Positions 10,076 to 19,325 of a stretch of 39,271 nt of DNA are shown piece by piece. Below the pieces are notes generated by a model. That model saw only the letters and a program-made list of their open reading frames with translations. It ran no database searches and had not been told where the DNA came from. Numbering within the stretch: position 1 is the stretch's first letter; each line of letters opens with the position of its first letter. This DNA comes from Georgenia thermotolerans (GTDB taxonomy: Bacteria; Actinomycetota; Actinomycetes; Actinomycetales; Actinomycetaceae). The position numbers and the translations under genes were made by a program. The DNA lies in NCBI RefSeq assembly GCF_009193185.1, contig NZ_VUKF01000043.1:1-39271 (forward strand), in the 5' to 3' direction.

Positions 10076-11101
10076 ATGCCTTCCGACCGTCCTCTGGCGG
10101 CGCTCGCCGAACGTCTCCACGTCCCGGCGGTGGCGGAGGTGCCCGCCCCGCACCTCGGCCTGCGGTGGCGTGCGGTGGCGGAGCCCGACCTGGACCAGGC
10201 CCGCGCGCTCATCGAGCGCTGCTTCGAGGTGGACCGGCCCATCTCCCGGCTGTGCCCGGCCGAGATCACCGAGCGGCTCGTCGGGACCGCGGCCTCCGCG
10301 GTGGAGTCGCTCGGCGGCTTCAGCCATGACGGCCTCCTGCGCGCCATGGCCACGGTGTACCTGCCCGCCGCCGACGTCGACGTCCTGCGCGCCTTCCTCA
10401 CCGCCACCATCGACCCGCGGTGGCGCGGGCAGGGGATCGGCCGCGCCCTGCTGGACTGGCAGGATGCCCGGGCCCGGCAGCTCATCGCCGCCGACGGGCG
10501 CGACCTGCCGGTGCGGATCGGCGCCTACGTCGACGAGCACCTGACGGACCGGCGCAAGCTCTACGTGGCGGCCGGGTTCAGCCCCAAGCGGGTGTACGAG
10601 GAGATGCGCCGGCCGGTGGCGGCGCGGCTGCCGCAGGCGCCGCTGCCCGCGGGGCTGCGCCTGGTGGACTGGACTCCCGCCATCGACGACGCCGTCCGGC
10701 GTGCCTCGAACGAGGCCTTCGCCGACCACTGGGGTGCGGAGCCGATGTCGCCTGCCGCCTGGGCCGTCGCCCGCGCCGAGATCGAGCCGGCGTGGTCCAA
10801 GGTCGCCGTGACGGCGGACGGCGAGGTGGCCGCCTTCGCGCTGACCAGCCGGCACGAGCACGCGTGGCCGCGGCTGGGCGCCAGCGAGGGCGACACCGAG
10901 CGGCTCGGCGTCCTTCCCGGGTACCGCGGCCGGGGCGTCGCGCAGGCCCTGCTCGTCGCCGTCGTGCGGGCCCTCGCCGCCGACGGCGTCGAGACGGCCG
11001 CCCTCACCGTCGACACGGTGGACCCGACCGTGCGGGGGTTCTACGAGGACCTCGGCTACCGGCGCGAGGGCGCCCGGATCCTCTACACGATCGAGATCTG
11101 A
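10076..11101 (+). CDS. Double-domain GNAT acetyltransferase (copy 1)
   Basis: This 341-residue protein has two GCN5-related acetyltransferase folds. The first acetyl-CoA loop is WRGQGIGRALLDW (about residue 120). The second is LPGYRGRGVAQALL (about 280), followed by TVDTVDPTVRGFYEDLGYRR, the usual C-terminal GNAT motif with the x-x-FYxxxGF-like ending. Substrate is unknown; such duplicated GNATs in actinobacteria often act on small molecules, as mycothiol synthase does, but the specific mycothiol-synthase pattern is not recognised. The next gene downstream is a clear paralogue with its own start signal. A TANNNT box 6 nt before the ATG supports this start. Confidence 0.85.
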   Translation: MPSDRPLAALAERLHVPAVAEVPAPHLGLRWRAVAEPDLDQARALIERCFEVDRPISRLCPAEITERLVGTAASAVESLGGFSHDGLLRAMATVYLPAADVDVLRAFLTATIDPRWRGQGIGRALLDWQDARARQLIAADGRDLPVRIGAYVDEHLTDRRKLYVAAGFSPKRVYEEMRRPVAARLPQAPLPAGLRLVDWTPAIDDAVRRASNEAFADHWGAEPMSPAAWAVARAEIEPAWSKVAVTADGEVAAFALTSRHEHAWPRLGASEGDTERLGVLPGYRGRGVAQALLVAVVRALAADGVETAALTVDTVDPTVRGFYEDLGYRREGARILYTIEI

Positions 11102-11146
11102 CACGCCTAACGGTTCGCGATTCTGGCGTCCCCGACGCCCACCACG

Positions 11147-11152
11147 TAGTGT
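11147..11152 (+). promoter_or_regulatory. -10 element of second GNAT gene, leaderless arrangement
   Basis: TAGTGT is followed by 6 nt and then the GTG at 11159, so the second GNAT gene probably has its own promoter rather than depending on the first. Confidence 0.5.
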
Positions 11153-11158
11153 CACGAC

Positions 11159-12220
11159 GTGTCCACACCCATTCCCGCGCCGGGATCCGGTGCGCCCGCA
11201 GCGGCGCTCCGGCCGCTCGCTGAGCGTGCCCAGGCGCCCGCCACCCTGGCCGCGCCCGCCGGCGCCGGCGGGCTGAGCTGGCGGGAGCTGGGCCAGGACG
11301 ACGTGGTCGCCCTCGGTGGGCTCGTGCAGCGGATCGAAGAGGCCGACGACCCGCCCTACCGCACCTCGCCGGACGAGGTCGCCGAGTACTACGACGCCAG
11401 CCACTACTGGAGCGCCATGGGCGGCTGGGACGCCGAGGGGATCCTGCGGGCCTTCGGGTTCGTGCGCATCCAGCGCGGCGACCTCACCGTGCTGCGGGCG
11501 TTCTGCTCCGGCGGGGTGGACCCCGCCTGGCGGCAGCACGGCATCGGCGGTGCGCTCATCGACTGGCAGGTGGGCCGCGCCCGCCAGATGTTCGTCGAGA
11601 CCGGGGTGGAGGCGCCCGCACGCATCGTCGTGCACGTGGACGAGGGCATGGACGCCATGGCGCGCCTGCTCACCGAGCGCGGCTTCAGCCCGCGGCGCTG
11701 GTACATGGAGATGCGCCGGGACCTGTCCAAGCCGATCCCGGAGGTCAGCCTCGACACCCACCTGTCGGTGGTGCCGTGGAGCGCCGAGCTCGACGACGCC
11801 ATCCGCCGCGCCCACAACAAGGCCTTCGGCGAGCAGTGGGACGCCCAGCCGCACACGCCGGAGACGTGGCAGCAGGGGCGCACGCACTTCGTGCCGGCGT
11901 GGAGCTTCGTGGCCCTGGACCGCAGCACCGACCGGGCCCAGGTGGCCGGGTACCTCATCTCCGGGCGGTACGAGCAGGACTGGCCGGCCCTGGGCTGGAC
12001 CGAGGGCTACACCGAGATGATCGGCGTCCTGCCGGAGTGGCGCGGGCGGCACGTGGCCAGCGCGCTGCTCACGCGGGCGATGCGGGCCTACGCCGACGAC
12101 GGGATGGAGTACGCCGGGCTGGACGTCGACACCGACAACCCCACCGGCGCCCCGCTGCTCTTCGCCCACCTGGGCTACGAGCGGATGCGAGGCTCGGCGA
12201 TGTACACCATCGAGATCTAG
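11159..12220 (+). CDS. Double-domain GNAT acetyltransferase (copy 2)
   Basis: This 353-residue paralogue of the preceding gene also has two GNAT domains. Its first acetyl-CoA loop is WRQHGIGGALIDW, and the second domain has LPEWRGRHVASALL followed by DVDTDNPTGAPLLFAHLGYE. Both proteins share GFSP+R.Y.EMRR in the linker and end in YTIEI, so they arose by duplication. In copy 2 the second loop reads RGRHVAS rather than RGRGVAQ. A Pro/Ala-rich N-terminal stretch of about 35 residues precedes the first domain. The stop codon is interlocked with that of the convergent serine hydrolase within CTAG (12217-12220). Substrate unknown. Confidence 0.85.
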   Translation: MSTPIPAPGSGAPAAALRPLAERAQAPATLAAPAGAGGLSWRELGQDDVVALGGLVQRIEEADDPPYRTSPDEVAEYYDASHYWSAMGGWDAEGILRAFGFVRIQRGDLTVLRAFCSGGVDPAWRQHGIGGALIDWQVGRARQMFVETGVEAPARIVVHVDEGMDAMARLLTERGFSPRRWYMEMRRDLSKPIPEVSLDTHLSVVPWSAELDDAIRRAHNKAFGEQWDAQPHTPETWQQGRTHFVPAWSFVALDRSTDRAQVAGYLISGRYEQDWPALGWTEGYTEMIGVLPEWRGRHVASALLTRAMRAYADDGMEYAGLDVDTDNPTGAPLLFAHLGYERMRGSAMYTIEI

Positions 12221-13272
12221 CCGCGCCGGACCTCCACCGCGACGCGGGCGAGCAGCGGGTAGGGCAGGCGCCGCTTGGCGATCTGGTTCACCGTGCCGGC
12301 GACGAACAGGTCGAGCTCGAGGGCGTGGAAGAGCACCGCGCCGGAGGACCCGCCGTGCCCGACCATCGCGGGGACGGGCGCGAACGGCGACATCACCCGC
12401 GGCACGGCGAAGCGCATCAGCCCCGTGCCGTACCGCATCGGGGGGAAGATGCGGTTCCACCGGGCCTGCATGTGCTCGAGGTGATGGGCGTCGAAGAGCT
12501 CGCCGGCGAAGAACGCCCGCAGGAAGCGCAAGGAGTCCGAGGTGGAAGAGACGATGCCGCCCTGGGCCTGTGTCGAGGCCAGCGTGCGCGGGATGCGCAG
12601 GGGCCGGCGGCCGTTGAGGATCGCGTCCACCGTGTCGAACCGGTCCATGGTCGCCGTCTCGAAGACGTAGGTGCCGGCCAGCGCCAGCGGCTGGGTGATC
12701 CGCCGCTCGACCGCCCGCGCGTAGGGCAGGCCGGTGACCACCTCGATGATCCGGCCCAGCAGCTGGAAGTTCGTGTCCGAGTACTGGGCCTTCCCCGGCG
12801 TCCCCGGCGGGAAGGCGGGACGGATCCGCTCCTTGGCCACGGCCAGCAGCTCCTCGAACGTCCAGCCGGGGTCCGAGGCGAACGCGACCGCGAACAACGT
12901 CGACCCGTCGGGCTGCCTCTGCTCGGAGACGTCGCCCAGGCCCGACGTGTTCGAGAGCAGCTGGCGCACCGTGACCTGCTCGCTGCGGTCGACCCCGTCG
13001 AGCACGTGCAGGCCCGAGACGACGTCGTCCGGCAGGTAGGCGGGCAGCGTGGCATCGAGCTCCACCTGCCCGTCGTCGACCAGCTGCAGGACCACGGCGG
13101 TGGTGAACAGCTTGGTGATGCTGGCGACGAAGTACTGGCCGTCCGGGTCGCCGTACGTCCACTCGAGACCGGTGGACGGGCGGGTGAGGGCGAGGCGGAC
13201 CGTCCCGGTGTCGGGGCGGGCGGCGTACTTGCCGAGCAGGGCGTCGAGGCGGGACTCGAGACGGCGTGTCAT
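12217..13272 (-). CDS. Beta-lactamase-fold serine hydrolase (cytoplasmic type)
   Basis: This 351-residue serine hydrolase of the class C beta-lactamase/esterase superfamily has the catalytic SxxK at S51-K54 (ASITKLFTTAV), the second motif YSDTNFQLLG with tyrosine and asparagine in place, and HGG in VGHGGSSGAVLFHA as third motif. There is no signal peptide, lipobox or membrane segment, unlike the hydrolase at 5.2 kb, so it probably acts in the cytoplasm, perhaps as an esterase. ATG 13272 follows a TACGAT box by 7 nt. Stop codons of this gene and the convergent GNAT gene overlap. Confidence 0.85.
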   Translation of the reverse strand: MTRRLESRLDALLGKYAARPDTGTVRLALTRPSTGLEWTYGDPDGQYFVASITKLFTTAVVLQLVDDGQVELDATLPAYLPDDVVSGLHVLDGVDRSEQVTVRQLLSNTSGLGDVSEQRQPDGSTLFAVAFASDPGWTFEELLAVAKERIRPAFPPGTPGKAQYSDTNFQLLGRIIEVVTGLPYARAVERRITQPLALAGTYVFETATMDRFDTVDAILNGRRPLRIPRTLASTQAQGGIVSSTSDSLRFLRAFFAGELFDAHHLEHMQARWNRIFPPMRYGTGLMRFAVPRVMSPFAPVPAMVGHGGSSGAVLFHALELDLFVAGTVNQIAKRRLPYPLLARVAVEVRRG

Positions 13273-13279
13273 GGCGCGG

Positions 13280-13285
13280 ATCGTA
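13280..13285 (-). promoter_or_regulatory. -10 element of serine hydrolase gene
   Basis: On the minus strand TACGAT is followed by 7 nt and then the ATG at 13272, with no ribosome-binding site. A leaderless transcript is likely. Confidence 0.5.
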
Positions 13286-13315
13286 GCGGTCCGTGCATAA
13301 CGGAACTGCAGGTCA

Positions 13316-13329
13316 GCGCGCCGACGCGC
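13316..13329 (-). terminator. Short hairpin downstream of parC
   Basis: A 5-bp GC stem with a 4-nt loop lies 10 bases past the parC stop on the minus strand. It is small and without T-run, so a terminator role is weakly supported. Confidence 0.3.
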
Positions 13330-13339
13330 CGGGGCGGCG

Positions 13340-15802
13340 TCAGCCGATCGCGGCGATCGGCGCCGCCAGCGGGTGGCCGGAGCCGTCGCGGCGCTCGTCG
13401 AGCTCGGGCAGGTCGACCGACTGCCCGCCCGAGCCGACCGCCCGCGCCGGCTCGGGGCCGACCCAGGCCAGCTGCAGGCAGTCCTCCCCGCGCAGGAACC
13501 GCTGCGCCCGCACGCCGCCGGTGGCCCGGCCCTTGGCGGGATAGCGGTCCAGCGGGGTGACCTTGGCGCTGCCCGGGACCGTGCCGGGCAGCGCGCCGGA
13601 CGCGCCGGCCACGGTGACCAGGACGGAGGCGGAGACCTCTGCGTCGGGCACGATGCCGAGGTAGATGACGGCGGCGCCGTCGGCGAGCCGGATCCCGGCG
13701 ATGCCCTGGCCCGAGCGGCCCTGCGGTCGCACCGCGGCGGCGTCGAAGCGCAGCAGCTGGGCGTCGGAGCTGACGAGGACGAGCTTGTCGGCGTCGGTCG
13801 CGTGCCCGGTGCCGACGACGGCGTCGCCGTCGCGCAGGCTGATGACGTCCCAGGTGTCCTTGTTGCCCGGACGGTCGCCGGTCACCCGCTTGACCACGCC
13901 CTGCGCGGTGGCGAGCACGAGCGGCGGGGCGTCGGCGTCCAGCCGGGCCAGGCCGACCACGCGCTCGCCCTTCTCCAGGGTGAGCAGCTCGGTGACCGGC
14001 ACCCCGCCGGAGAGCCCGGGCGCGGCGCCGGTCGGCGGCAGCGCGGGGGCGTCAAGCACGTCCAGGCGCACCAGCCGTCCGGCGGAGGTCACCAGGGCCA
14101 CCTGCCCGCGGGCGGTGGCCGGCACGGCGTGGGCGACGGCGTCGTGCGCCGAGCGCGGGCCGGTGCGCACCGGGGCGTCGGGGGTGGAGGTGCGCGCCAG
14201 CAGCCCGGTGCCCGAGAGCAGCACCCAGCACGGGTCGTCCGCCACCTCGAGCGGCATGGCTGCGCCGCGGCCCGCCGGGCCCGCGGCCGCCGTCGTCGCC
14301 GGGCCGCCGGCGTGCTCGAGGAGCACGGTGCGCCGCGGGGTGCCGAACTTGGCGGAGACGTCGGCCAGCTCGTCGGAGACCACCCCGCGCAGGCGCTCCT
14401 CGGAGTCGAGGATCGCCTTGAGCTCCTCGATCTGCTTGGCCAGCTCGTCGGCCTCGGCCTCGAGCTCGAGGCGGGAGAACTTCGTCAGGCGGCGCAGCCG
14501 CAGGGCCAGGATGTACTCGGCCTGCGGCTCGTCGAGGTCGAACACCTGCATGAGGCGGGTGCGGGCGGTGTCGGCGTCGTCGGAGGAGCGGATGACCGCG
14601 ATGACCTCGTCGATGTCCGCGATGGCGATGAGCAGGCCCGCCACCAGGTGCGCCCGCTCGGTGGCCCGGCCCAGCCGGAACGCGGTGCGCCGGCGCACCA
14701 CCGACAGGCGGTGGTCGACGTAGACCTGCAGCAGCTCGCGCAGGCCCAGGGTGCGCGGCTGGCCGTCGACCAGGGCGACGTTGTTGATCCCGAAGGACTC
14801 CTCCATCGGGGTGAGCTTGTAGAGCGCCTCCAGCACCGCCTCGGGGTTGAAGGCGTTCTTGACCTCGATGACCAGCCGGAGCCCGTGGTGGCGGTCGGTG
14901 AGGTTCTGGACGTTGGTGACGCCCTTGAGCTTGCCGGACTTCACCGCGTCCGCGATCTTCTCGATGACCCGCTCGGGGCCGATCATGTAGGGCAGCTCGG
15001 TGACGACGATGCCCTTCTTGCGCGCGGTGACGTTCTCGATCCGTGCCGTGGCGCGGGTGCGGAAGCTGCCGCGGCCGGTGGCGTAGGCCTCGCGCACGCC
15101 CTCCAGGCCGACGATCTTGCCGCCCTCGGGCAGGTCCGGGCCCGGGACGAACTTCAGCAGGTCCTCGAGCGTGGCGTCGGGGTGGGCGATGAGGTGCCGT
15201 GCGGCGGCCACGACCTCGACGAGGTTGTGCGGGGGCATGTTCGTCGCCATGCCGACGGCGATCCCGGTGGCGCCGTTGACCAGCAGGTTGGGGAAGGCCG
15301 CGGGCAGCACGCCGGGCTGCATGATCTGGTTGTCGTAGTTGGGCACGAAGTCGACGACGTCCTCGCCCAGGTCGGCCACCATCGCCATGGCCGCCGGCGC
15401 CATGCGCGCCTCGGTGTAGCGCGGCGCCGCGGGGCCGTCGTCGAGGGAGCCGAAGTTGCCGTGCCCGTCCACCAGCGGCAGGCGCAGCGCGAAGGGCTGG
15501 GCCAGGCGCACCATGGCGTCGTAGATGGCGGTGTCCCCGTGCGGGTGCAGCTTGCCCATGACCTCGCCGACGACGCGGGCGGACTTCACGTGCCCGCGGT
15601 CCGGGCGCAGGCCCATCTGGTCCATCATGAACAGGATCCGGCGCTGCACCGGCTTGAGGCCGTCGCGCGCGTCCGGCAGGGCCCGCGAGTAGATGACCGA
15701 GTAGGCGTACTCCAGGAACGAGCCCTGCATCTCCTCGGAGACGTCGATGTCGACGATCTTCTCGTCGACGGGCACGGGGGAGGGCGTGGTCTTGCGAGCC
15801 AT
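13340..15802 (-). CDS. parC: DNA topoisomerase IV subunit A (GyrA/ParC family)
   Basis: This 820-residue breakage-reunion subunit partners ParE to decatenate and relax DNA. The N terminus reads [20 protein letters not shown]. The quinolone-region helix is [19 protein letters not shown], and the catalytic tyrosine is Y129 in APRYTEARM. The coiled-coil tower (about 400-470) and a six-bladed C-terminal domain follow. The canonical GyrA box (QRRGGKG) is absent; the nearest match is QGRSGQG near the C terminus, which suits topoisomerase IV rather than gyrase. The ATG at 15802 is preferred over longer in-frame starts because [20 protein letters not shown] is a typical start and GACAAT lies 6 nt upstream. 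It is divergent from the acyl-CoA synthetase fusion. Confidence 0.9.
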   Translation of the reverse strand: MARKTTPSPVPVDEKIVDIDVSEEMQGSFLEYAYSVIYSRALPDARDGLKPVQRRILFMMDQMGLRPDRGHVKSARVVGEVMGKLHPHGDTAIYDAMVRLAQPFALRLPLVDGHGNFGSLDDGPAAPRYTEARMAPAAMAMVADLGEDVVDFVPNYDNQIMQPGVLPAAFPNLLVNGATGIAVGMATNMPPHNLVEVVAAARHLIAHPDATLEDLLKFVPGPDLPEGGKIVGLEGVREAYATGRGSFRTRATARIENVTARKKGIVVTELPYMIGPERVIEKIADAVKSGKLKGVTNVQNLTDRHHGLRLVIEVKNAFNPEAVLEALYKLTPMEESFGINNVALVDGQPRTLGLRELLQVYVDHRLSVVRRRTAFRLGRATERAHLVAGLLIAIADIDEVIAVIRSSDDADTARTRLMQVFDLDEPQAEYILALRLRRLTKFSRLELEAEADELAKQIEELKAILDSEERLRGVVSDELADVSAKFGTPRRTVLLEHAGGPATTAAAGPAGRGAAMPLEVADDPCWVLLSGTGLLARTSTPDAPVRTGPRSAHDAVAHAVPATARGQVALVTSAGRLVRLDVLDAPALPPTGAAPGLSGGVPVTELLTLEKGERVVGLARLDADAPPLVLATAQGVVKRVTGDRPGNKDTWDVISLRDGDAVVGTGHATDADKLVLVSSDAQLLRFDAAAVRPQGRSGQGIAGIRLADGAAVIYLGIVPDAEVSASVLVTVAGASGALPGTVPGSAKVTPLDRYPAKGRATGGVRAQRFLRGEDCLQLAWVGPEPARAVGSGGQSVDLPELDERRDGSGHPLAAPIAAIG

Positions 15803-15808
15803 GGGCAG

Positions 15809-15814
15809 ATTGTC
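15809..15814 (-). promoter_or_regulatory. parC -10 element, leaderless arrangement
   Basis: GACAAT on the minus strand ends 6 nt before the parC ATG (15802). The 78-bp gap to the divergent gene must carry both promoters. Confidence 0.45.
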
Positions 15815-15868
15815 CCCGATGATGGGCCCGTGCGGGTGCACCGCCGCAGTGGTGTCGGACTCCCTGGG

Positions 15869-15874
15869 TAGGCT
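15869..15874 (+). promoter_or_regulatory. -10 element of GNAT/acyl-CoA synthetase gene
   Basis: TAGGCT ends 6 nt before the ATG at 15881, with GTGTCGGA-type sequence at about the -35 distance. A leaderless start is likely. Confidence 0.55.
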
Positions 15875-15880
15875 CGCGGC

Positions 15881-18697
15881 ATGGGAGAGGTCGACACCGG
15901 GGCCGCCTACCCCGCGCACTGGGCGGCCGACGTCGTCCTGCGCGACGGCGCCACGATGCACATCAGGCCCATCCGCCCCGACGACGCCGACGCGCTGCAG
16001 CGCATGCACGTGGCGCAGTCGCCGCAGTCCATCTACTTCCGGTTCTTCGCCCCGGTGCCGCGGCTGGGGGAGAAGGACCTGTACCGCTTCACCCACGTCG
16101 ACCACCACAACCGGGTGGCGCTGGTGCTGGTGCAGGGCGAGGAGATCCGCGCCGTCGGCCGGTTCGACGTCGTGGGCCCGGGCGAGGCGGAGGTGGCGTT
16201 CAACGTCGCCGACACCGAGCAGGGCCGCGGGCTGGGCTCGGTGCTCCTCGAGCACCTGGCCGCCGCGGCCCGCGAGCTCGGGGTGACCCGGTTCGTCGCC
16301 GACGTGCTGCCCGCCAACGCCCGGATGGTCCGGGTCTTCACCGACGCCGGCTACGACGTGCAGCAGCGCCTCGAGGACGGGGTGCTGTCGATCTCGCTGA
16401 GCATCGAGGAGACCGAGCGGTCCTGGCGGGTCATGGCCGAGCGGGAGCGGCACGCCGAGGCGCTGAGCATGACCGGGCTGCTCCAGGCCGAGTCGGTGCT
16501 GGTCCTCGGGCTCGGCGCGGCCGGCCAGGAAGGTCAGGTGCTCGCCGGGCGCGTGGCCCAGGCCCTGACCGGCGACGCCTTCACCGGGTCGATGCACCTG
16601 GTCGGGCTGGCGGCGCCGGCCGCGGCCGGCGGCCCGGCCGACGGTGCCGCCCGGGTCCGGCGGTACGCCGCGCTGGCGGACGTGGCCGGCAGCGTCGACC
16701 TCGCCGTCGTCGCCGGCCCGGCCGAGGCGGTCGTCGAGGCGGTGCCGGCCCTGGGGGCGCTCGGCGTGCGCGCCCTCGTGGTGCTCTCGCACGGCTTCGG
16801 CGAGTCCGGGGCGGAGGGCATGGGCCGCCAGCGCGAGCTGCTACGCCGCACCCGGGAGGCGGGCATCCGGGTGGTGGGGCCGGCCTCCTACGGGGTGATC
16901 GGGCACGGCCCGGCGGGCCGGTACAACGCGACGCTGTGGGGGGAGGACGACGACGCCGCCGGGGCGGGCCTCGGGCTGTTCACCCAGTCCCTGGCCTCGG
17001 GCCTCGCGGTGCGCTCCACCGCCGCGCGCCGCGGCCTGCCGGTGGCCACGTTCCTCTCCGCGGGCAACCGGGTGGACGTCTCGGGCAACGACACCATGCA
17101 GTTCTGGTCCGCGCACGACGCCACCGCCGTCGGCGCGATGGTGCTGGAGTCCATCGGCAACCCGCGCAAGTTCTCCCGCATCGCCCGGCGCCTGTCGGCG
17201 AGCAAGCCCGTGGTCGCGATGGTCTCGGGCCAGACCGGGCAGGTCACCCCGCCCGGGCACGCGGTGCGCACCTCGCGCCAGCCGCAGCGGGTGCTCACCG
17301 AGATGCTGCGGCAGGCCGGGGTCGTGCGCGCCCGCACCCACCGGGAGATGCTCGACGTCGCCACCCTCCTGCTCGCCCAGCCGCTGCCGGCCGGGCCGCG
17401 CACCGCGATCGTGTCCTCCTCGGCGGCGCTGGCGGGTCTCGTGGCCGACGTCGCCACCGCGGAGGGGCTGGAGGTCGCCGGCCAGCCGGTCACCCTGCCC
17501 CCGCTGGCCGGGCCCGAGCAGTACGCGGCGGCGCTGGGTGAGCTGACCGCCCGCGACGACTTCGACGCCGTCATCGTCGCCCACGCCCCGCCGCTGGGCA
17601 CCACCGACACCGCCGTCGCCGCCGCCATCGCCGCGGCCGCCGCCGGTGACCCGCGCACCTGGGTGGCCACCATCTACGGCCTGCACGGGCTCACCCCGGC
17701 GCTGACCGCGCAGGGAGCGACCGTCCCGGCGATGGCCACGGTCGAGGACGTCGTCACCGCGCTGTCCGGCGCCATCGCCTACGGGCGCTGGCGCACCGGC
17801 GCCGGCGACCCGCTCGTCGCCCCGCCCGGCATCGACCCGCCCGCCGCCCGCCGCGTGCTCGCCGAGCCGCTCGCCGAGCTGCCCGGGCGCGCCCGCCGCA
17901 CCCTGAACCCCGCCACGACCCAGGAGCTGCTGGCCTGCTACGGCATCCGGGTGCTGCCGGCCACCGTCGTCACCGACGAGGACGCGGCCGTCGCCGCGGC
18001 CGAGCGGATCGGCTGGCCGGTGGCGCTCAAGGTCGCCGACCAGGTGCTGCGTCACCGGGTCGACCTCGGCGGGGTGCGCCTGGACGTCGCCGACGCCGAC
18101 GCGCTGCGGGAGGCCATGGGCCACATGCGCGCCCGCGCCCGGCACGTCCTCGGCCGCGCCACCGCCTTCGAGGTGCAGGCCATGGCCCCGCCCGGAGTGG
18201 CGTGCGTGGTCCGCGGCGCCGAGGACGACCTGTACGGCCCGGTCGTCTCCTTCGGTCTCGGCGGCGACGCCACCGAGCTGCTCGGGGACGTCTCCTACCG
18301 GATCCCGCCGCTGACCGCGCGGGACGTCTCGGAGATGGTGCGCTCGGTGCGCGCCGCGCCGCGCCTGCTCGGCCACCGCGGGCTGCCGCCCACGGACGTC
18401 GCCGCGCTCGAGGACGTCGTCGCCCGGGTCTCGATGCTCACCGACGACCTGCCGGAGGTCGCGGAGGTGGTGCTCAACCCGGTCATCGTGGGGGAGGAGG
18501 GGGTCCAGATCGCCTCGGCGGTCGTGACCATCGCCCACCCGCTGCGGCAGGACGCCGGTCGGCGGGCGCTGCCCGCCCCACCGGACGCGGCCGAGGCGTC
18601 CGGGGCGACCGGCGCGGCGGGCGGCGACGCACCGCCCGCCGGGTCCGGTGCCGCCGGGCCCGGCGACGCACCGCCCGCCGGGTCCTCCACGACATAG
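15881..18697 (+). CDS. GNAT acetyltransferase fused to NDP-forming acyl-CoA synthetase-like domains (Pat-type)
   Basis: This 938-residue protein resembles actinobacterial Pat protein-lysine acetyltransferases, which acetylate enzymes such as acetyl-CoA synthetase. Residues about 25-180 form a GNAT domain ([20 protein letters not shown], then [20 protein letters not shown]). A CoA-binding Rossmann-like domain starts near 205 ([15 protein letters not shown]). Succinyl-CoA-ligase-like domains follow, and an ATP-grasp module starts near 680 ([33 protein letters not shown]). GNAT at the N terminus is the order known in actinobacteria, the reverse of E. coli PatZ. The SHTG-type catalytic histidine motif of active synthetases is not visible; the likely equivalent reads [15 protein letters not shown]. 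The tail is Gly/Ala/Pro-rich with a duplicated segment. Confidence 0.85.
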   Translation: MGEVDTGAAYPAHWAADVVLRDGATMHIRPIRPDDADALQRMHVAQSPQSIYFRFFAPVPRLGEKDLYRFTHVDHHNRVALVLVQGEEIRAVGRFDVVGPGEAEVAFNVADTEQGRGLGSVLLEHLAAAARELGVTRFVADVLPANARMVRVFTDAGYDVQQRLEDGVLSISLSIEETERSWRVMAERERHAEALSMTGLLQAESVLVLGLGAAGQEGQVLAGRVAQALTGDAFTGSMHLVGLAAPAAAGGPADGAARVRRYAALADVAGSVDLAVVAGPAEAVVEAVPALGALGVRALVVLSHGFGESGAEGMGRQRELLRRTREAGIRVVGPASYGVIGHGPAGRYNATLWGEDDDAAGAGLGLFTQSLASGLAVRSTAARRGLPVATFLSAGNRVDVSGNDTMQFWSAHDATAVGAMVLESIGNPRKFSRIARRLSASKPVVAMVSGQTGQVTPPGHAVRTSRQPQRVLTEMLRQAGVVRARTHREMLDVATLLLAQPLPAGPRTAIVSSSAALAGLVADVATAEGLEVAGQPVTLPPLAGPEQYAAALGELTARDDFDAVIVAHAPPLGTTDTAVAAAIAAAAAGDPRTWVATIYGLHGLTPALTAQGATVPAMATVEDVVTALSGAIAYGRWRTGAGDPLVAPPGIDPPAARRVLAEPLAELPGRARRTLNPATTQELLACYGIRVLPATVVTDEDAAVAAAERIGWPVALKVADQVLRHRVDLGGVRLDVADADALREAMGHMRARARHVLGRATAFEVQAMAPPGVACVVRGAEDDLYGPVVSFGLGGDATELLGDVSYRIPPLTARDVSEMVRSVRAAPRLLGHRGLPPTDVAALEDVVARVSMLTDDLPEVAEVVLNPVIVGEEGVQIASAVVTIAHPLRQDAGRRALPAPPDAAEASGATGAAGGDAPPAGSGAAGPGDAPPAGSSTT
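18622..18685 (+). repeat. 25-bp direct repeat in the 3' end of the Pat-like gene
   Basis: A 25-bp sequence at 18622-18646 recurs exactly at 18661-18685, 39 bp (13 codons) apart. It duplicates GDAPPAGS in the disordered C-terminal tail. Confidence 0.85.
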
Positions 18698-18731
18698 GAG
18701 CGGCGGGGGGACGGGACCGGCCCGCAGGTGG

Positions 18732-18737
18732 GATGAT
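18732..18737 (+). promoter_or_regulatory. -10 element of DUF5998 gene
   Basis: GATGAT ends 6 nt before the GTG at 18744, repeating the spacing seen at other starts in this window. It is a weaker match (xAnnnT). Confidence 0.4.
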
Positions 18738-18743
18738 GTCGGC

Positions 18744-19325
18744 GTGCCGGACACCAATCTCGCCAACCAGCTGCGTTCCGAGCTCGACCTCGCGGGCTAC
18801 TACCCGGAGCTCGTCGCCGGCGTCATCGACATCGCCCTGGCCGACGAGCCCGTCGTCTCCTATCTCGTGCACCCCGAGACCACCTTCGACGACACCGAGG
18901 TGTTCCGGCACCTGACCGCGCTGGTGCTCACCCCCTCCCGGCTCGTCGTCGCCCACGTCGACGACGGCCCCGGACCGGACGGGCGCGCCTCCGCGCTGGC
19001 CACCACCGAGTCCGTGCCGCTGCGCGAGGTCCGCTCGGTCTCCCTCACCCACGGCGTGAGCGACCCGGCCCGCGCCCGCAGCATGCGCACCCAGGAGCTG
19101 ACGGTCGCGGTCAGCTGGGGCACCGCGGACAGCGTCGACCTCAAGCCCGACCACTGCGACGACCCCGAGTGCGACGCGGACCACGGCTACATCGGCACCG
19201 TCACGCCCGAGGGGCTCGAGGTGCGCATCAGCGCCCAGGCCGAGGGCGCCGACGCCCTCAGCGGCGCCCTGGCCTTCGCCCGGGCGCTGTCCGCCGCCAC
19301 GGCCGGGAGCGCTGCCCGCGCGTGA
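18744..19325 (+). CDS. DUF5998 conserved actinobacterial protein
   Basis: A 193-residue soluble protein beginning MPDTNLANQLRSELDLAGYY. It contains VSYLVHPETTFDDTEVFRHL, LTPSRLVVAHVDD, a YTVAVSWG-like strand (TVAVSWGTADSVDLKPDHCD) and a CDDPECDADHGY segment that might bind metal. This is the DUF5998 family, found next to the phosphodiesterase and thymidine kinase genes in many Micrococcales. Function is unknown. An upstream in-frame start exists, but residues before the GTG at 18744 are not family-like. The stop overlaps the next gene's GTG (GTGA), so the three plus-strand genes here are probably co-translated. Confidence 0.8.
   Translation: MPDTNLANQLRSELDLAGYYPELVAGVIDIALADEPVVSYLVHPETTFDDTEVFRHLTALVLTPSRLVVAHVDDGPGPDGRASALATTESVPLREVRSVSLTHGVSDPARARSMRTQELTVAVSWGTADSVDLKPDHCDDPECDADHGYIGTVTPEGLEVRISAQAEGADALSGALAFARALSAATAGSAARA

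Noticed and set aside
7643-13162. 1,839-codon minus-strand open frame across parE, the GNATs and the serine hydrolase
   Set aside because: It is an antisense shadow of several strongly supported genes in the opposite or another frame; low-complexity composition.
15803-16792. N-terminal extension of parC to 16792
   Set aside because: The extension overlaps the GNAT domain of the divergent gene and is Arg/Gly/His-rich; the family N terminus begins at [10 protein letters not shown].
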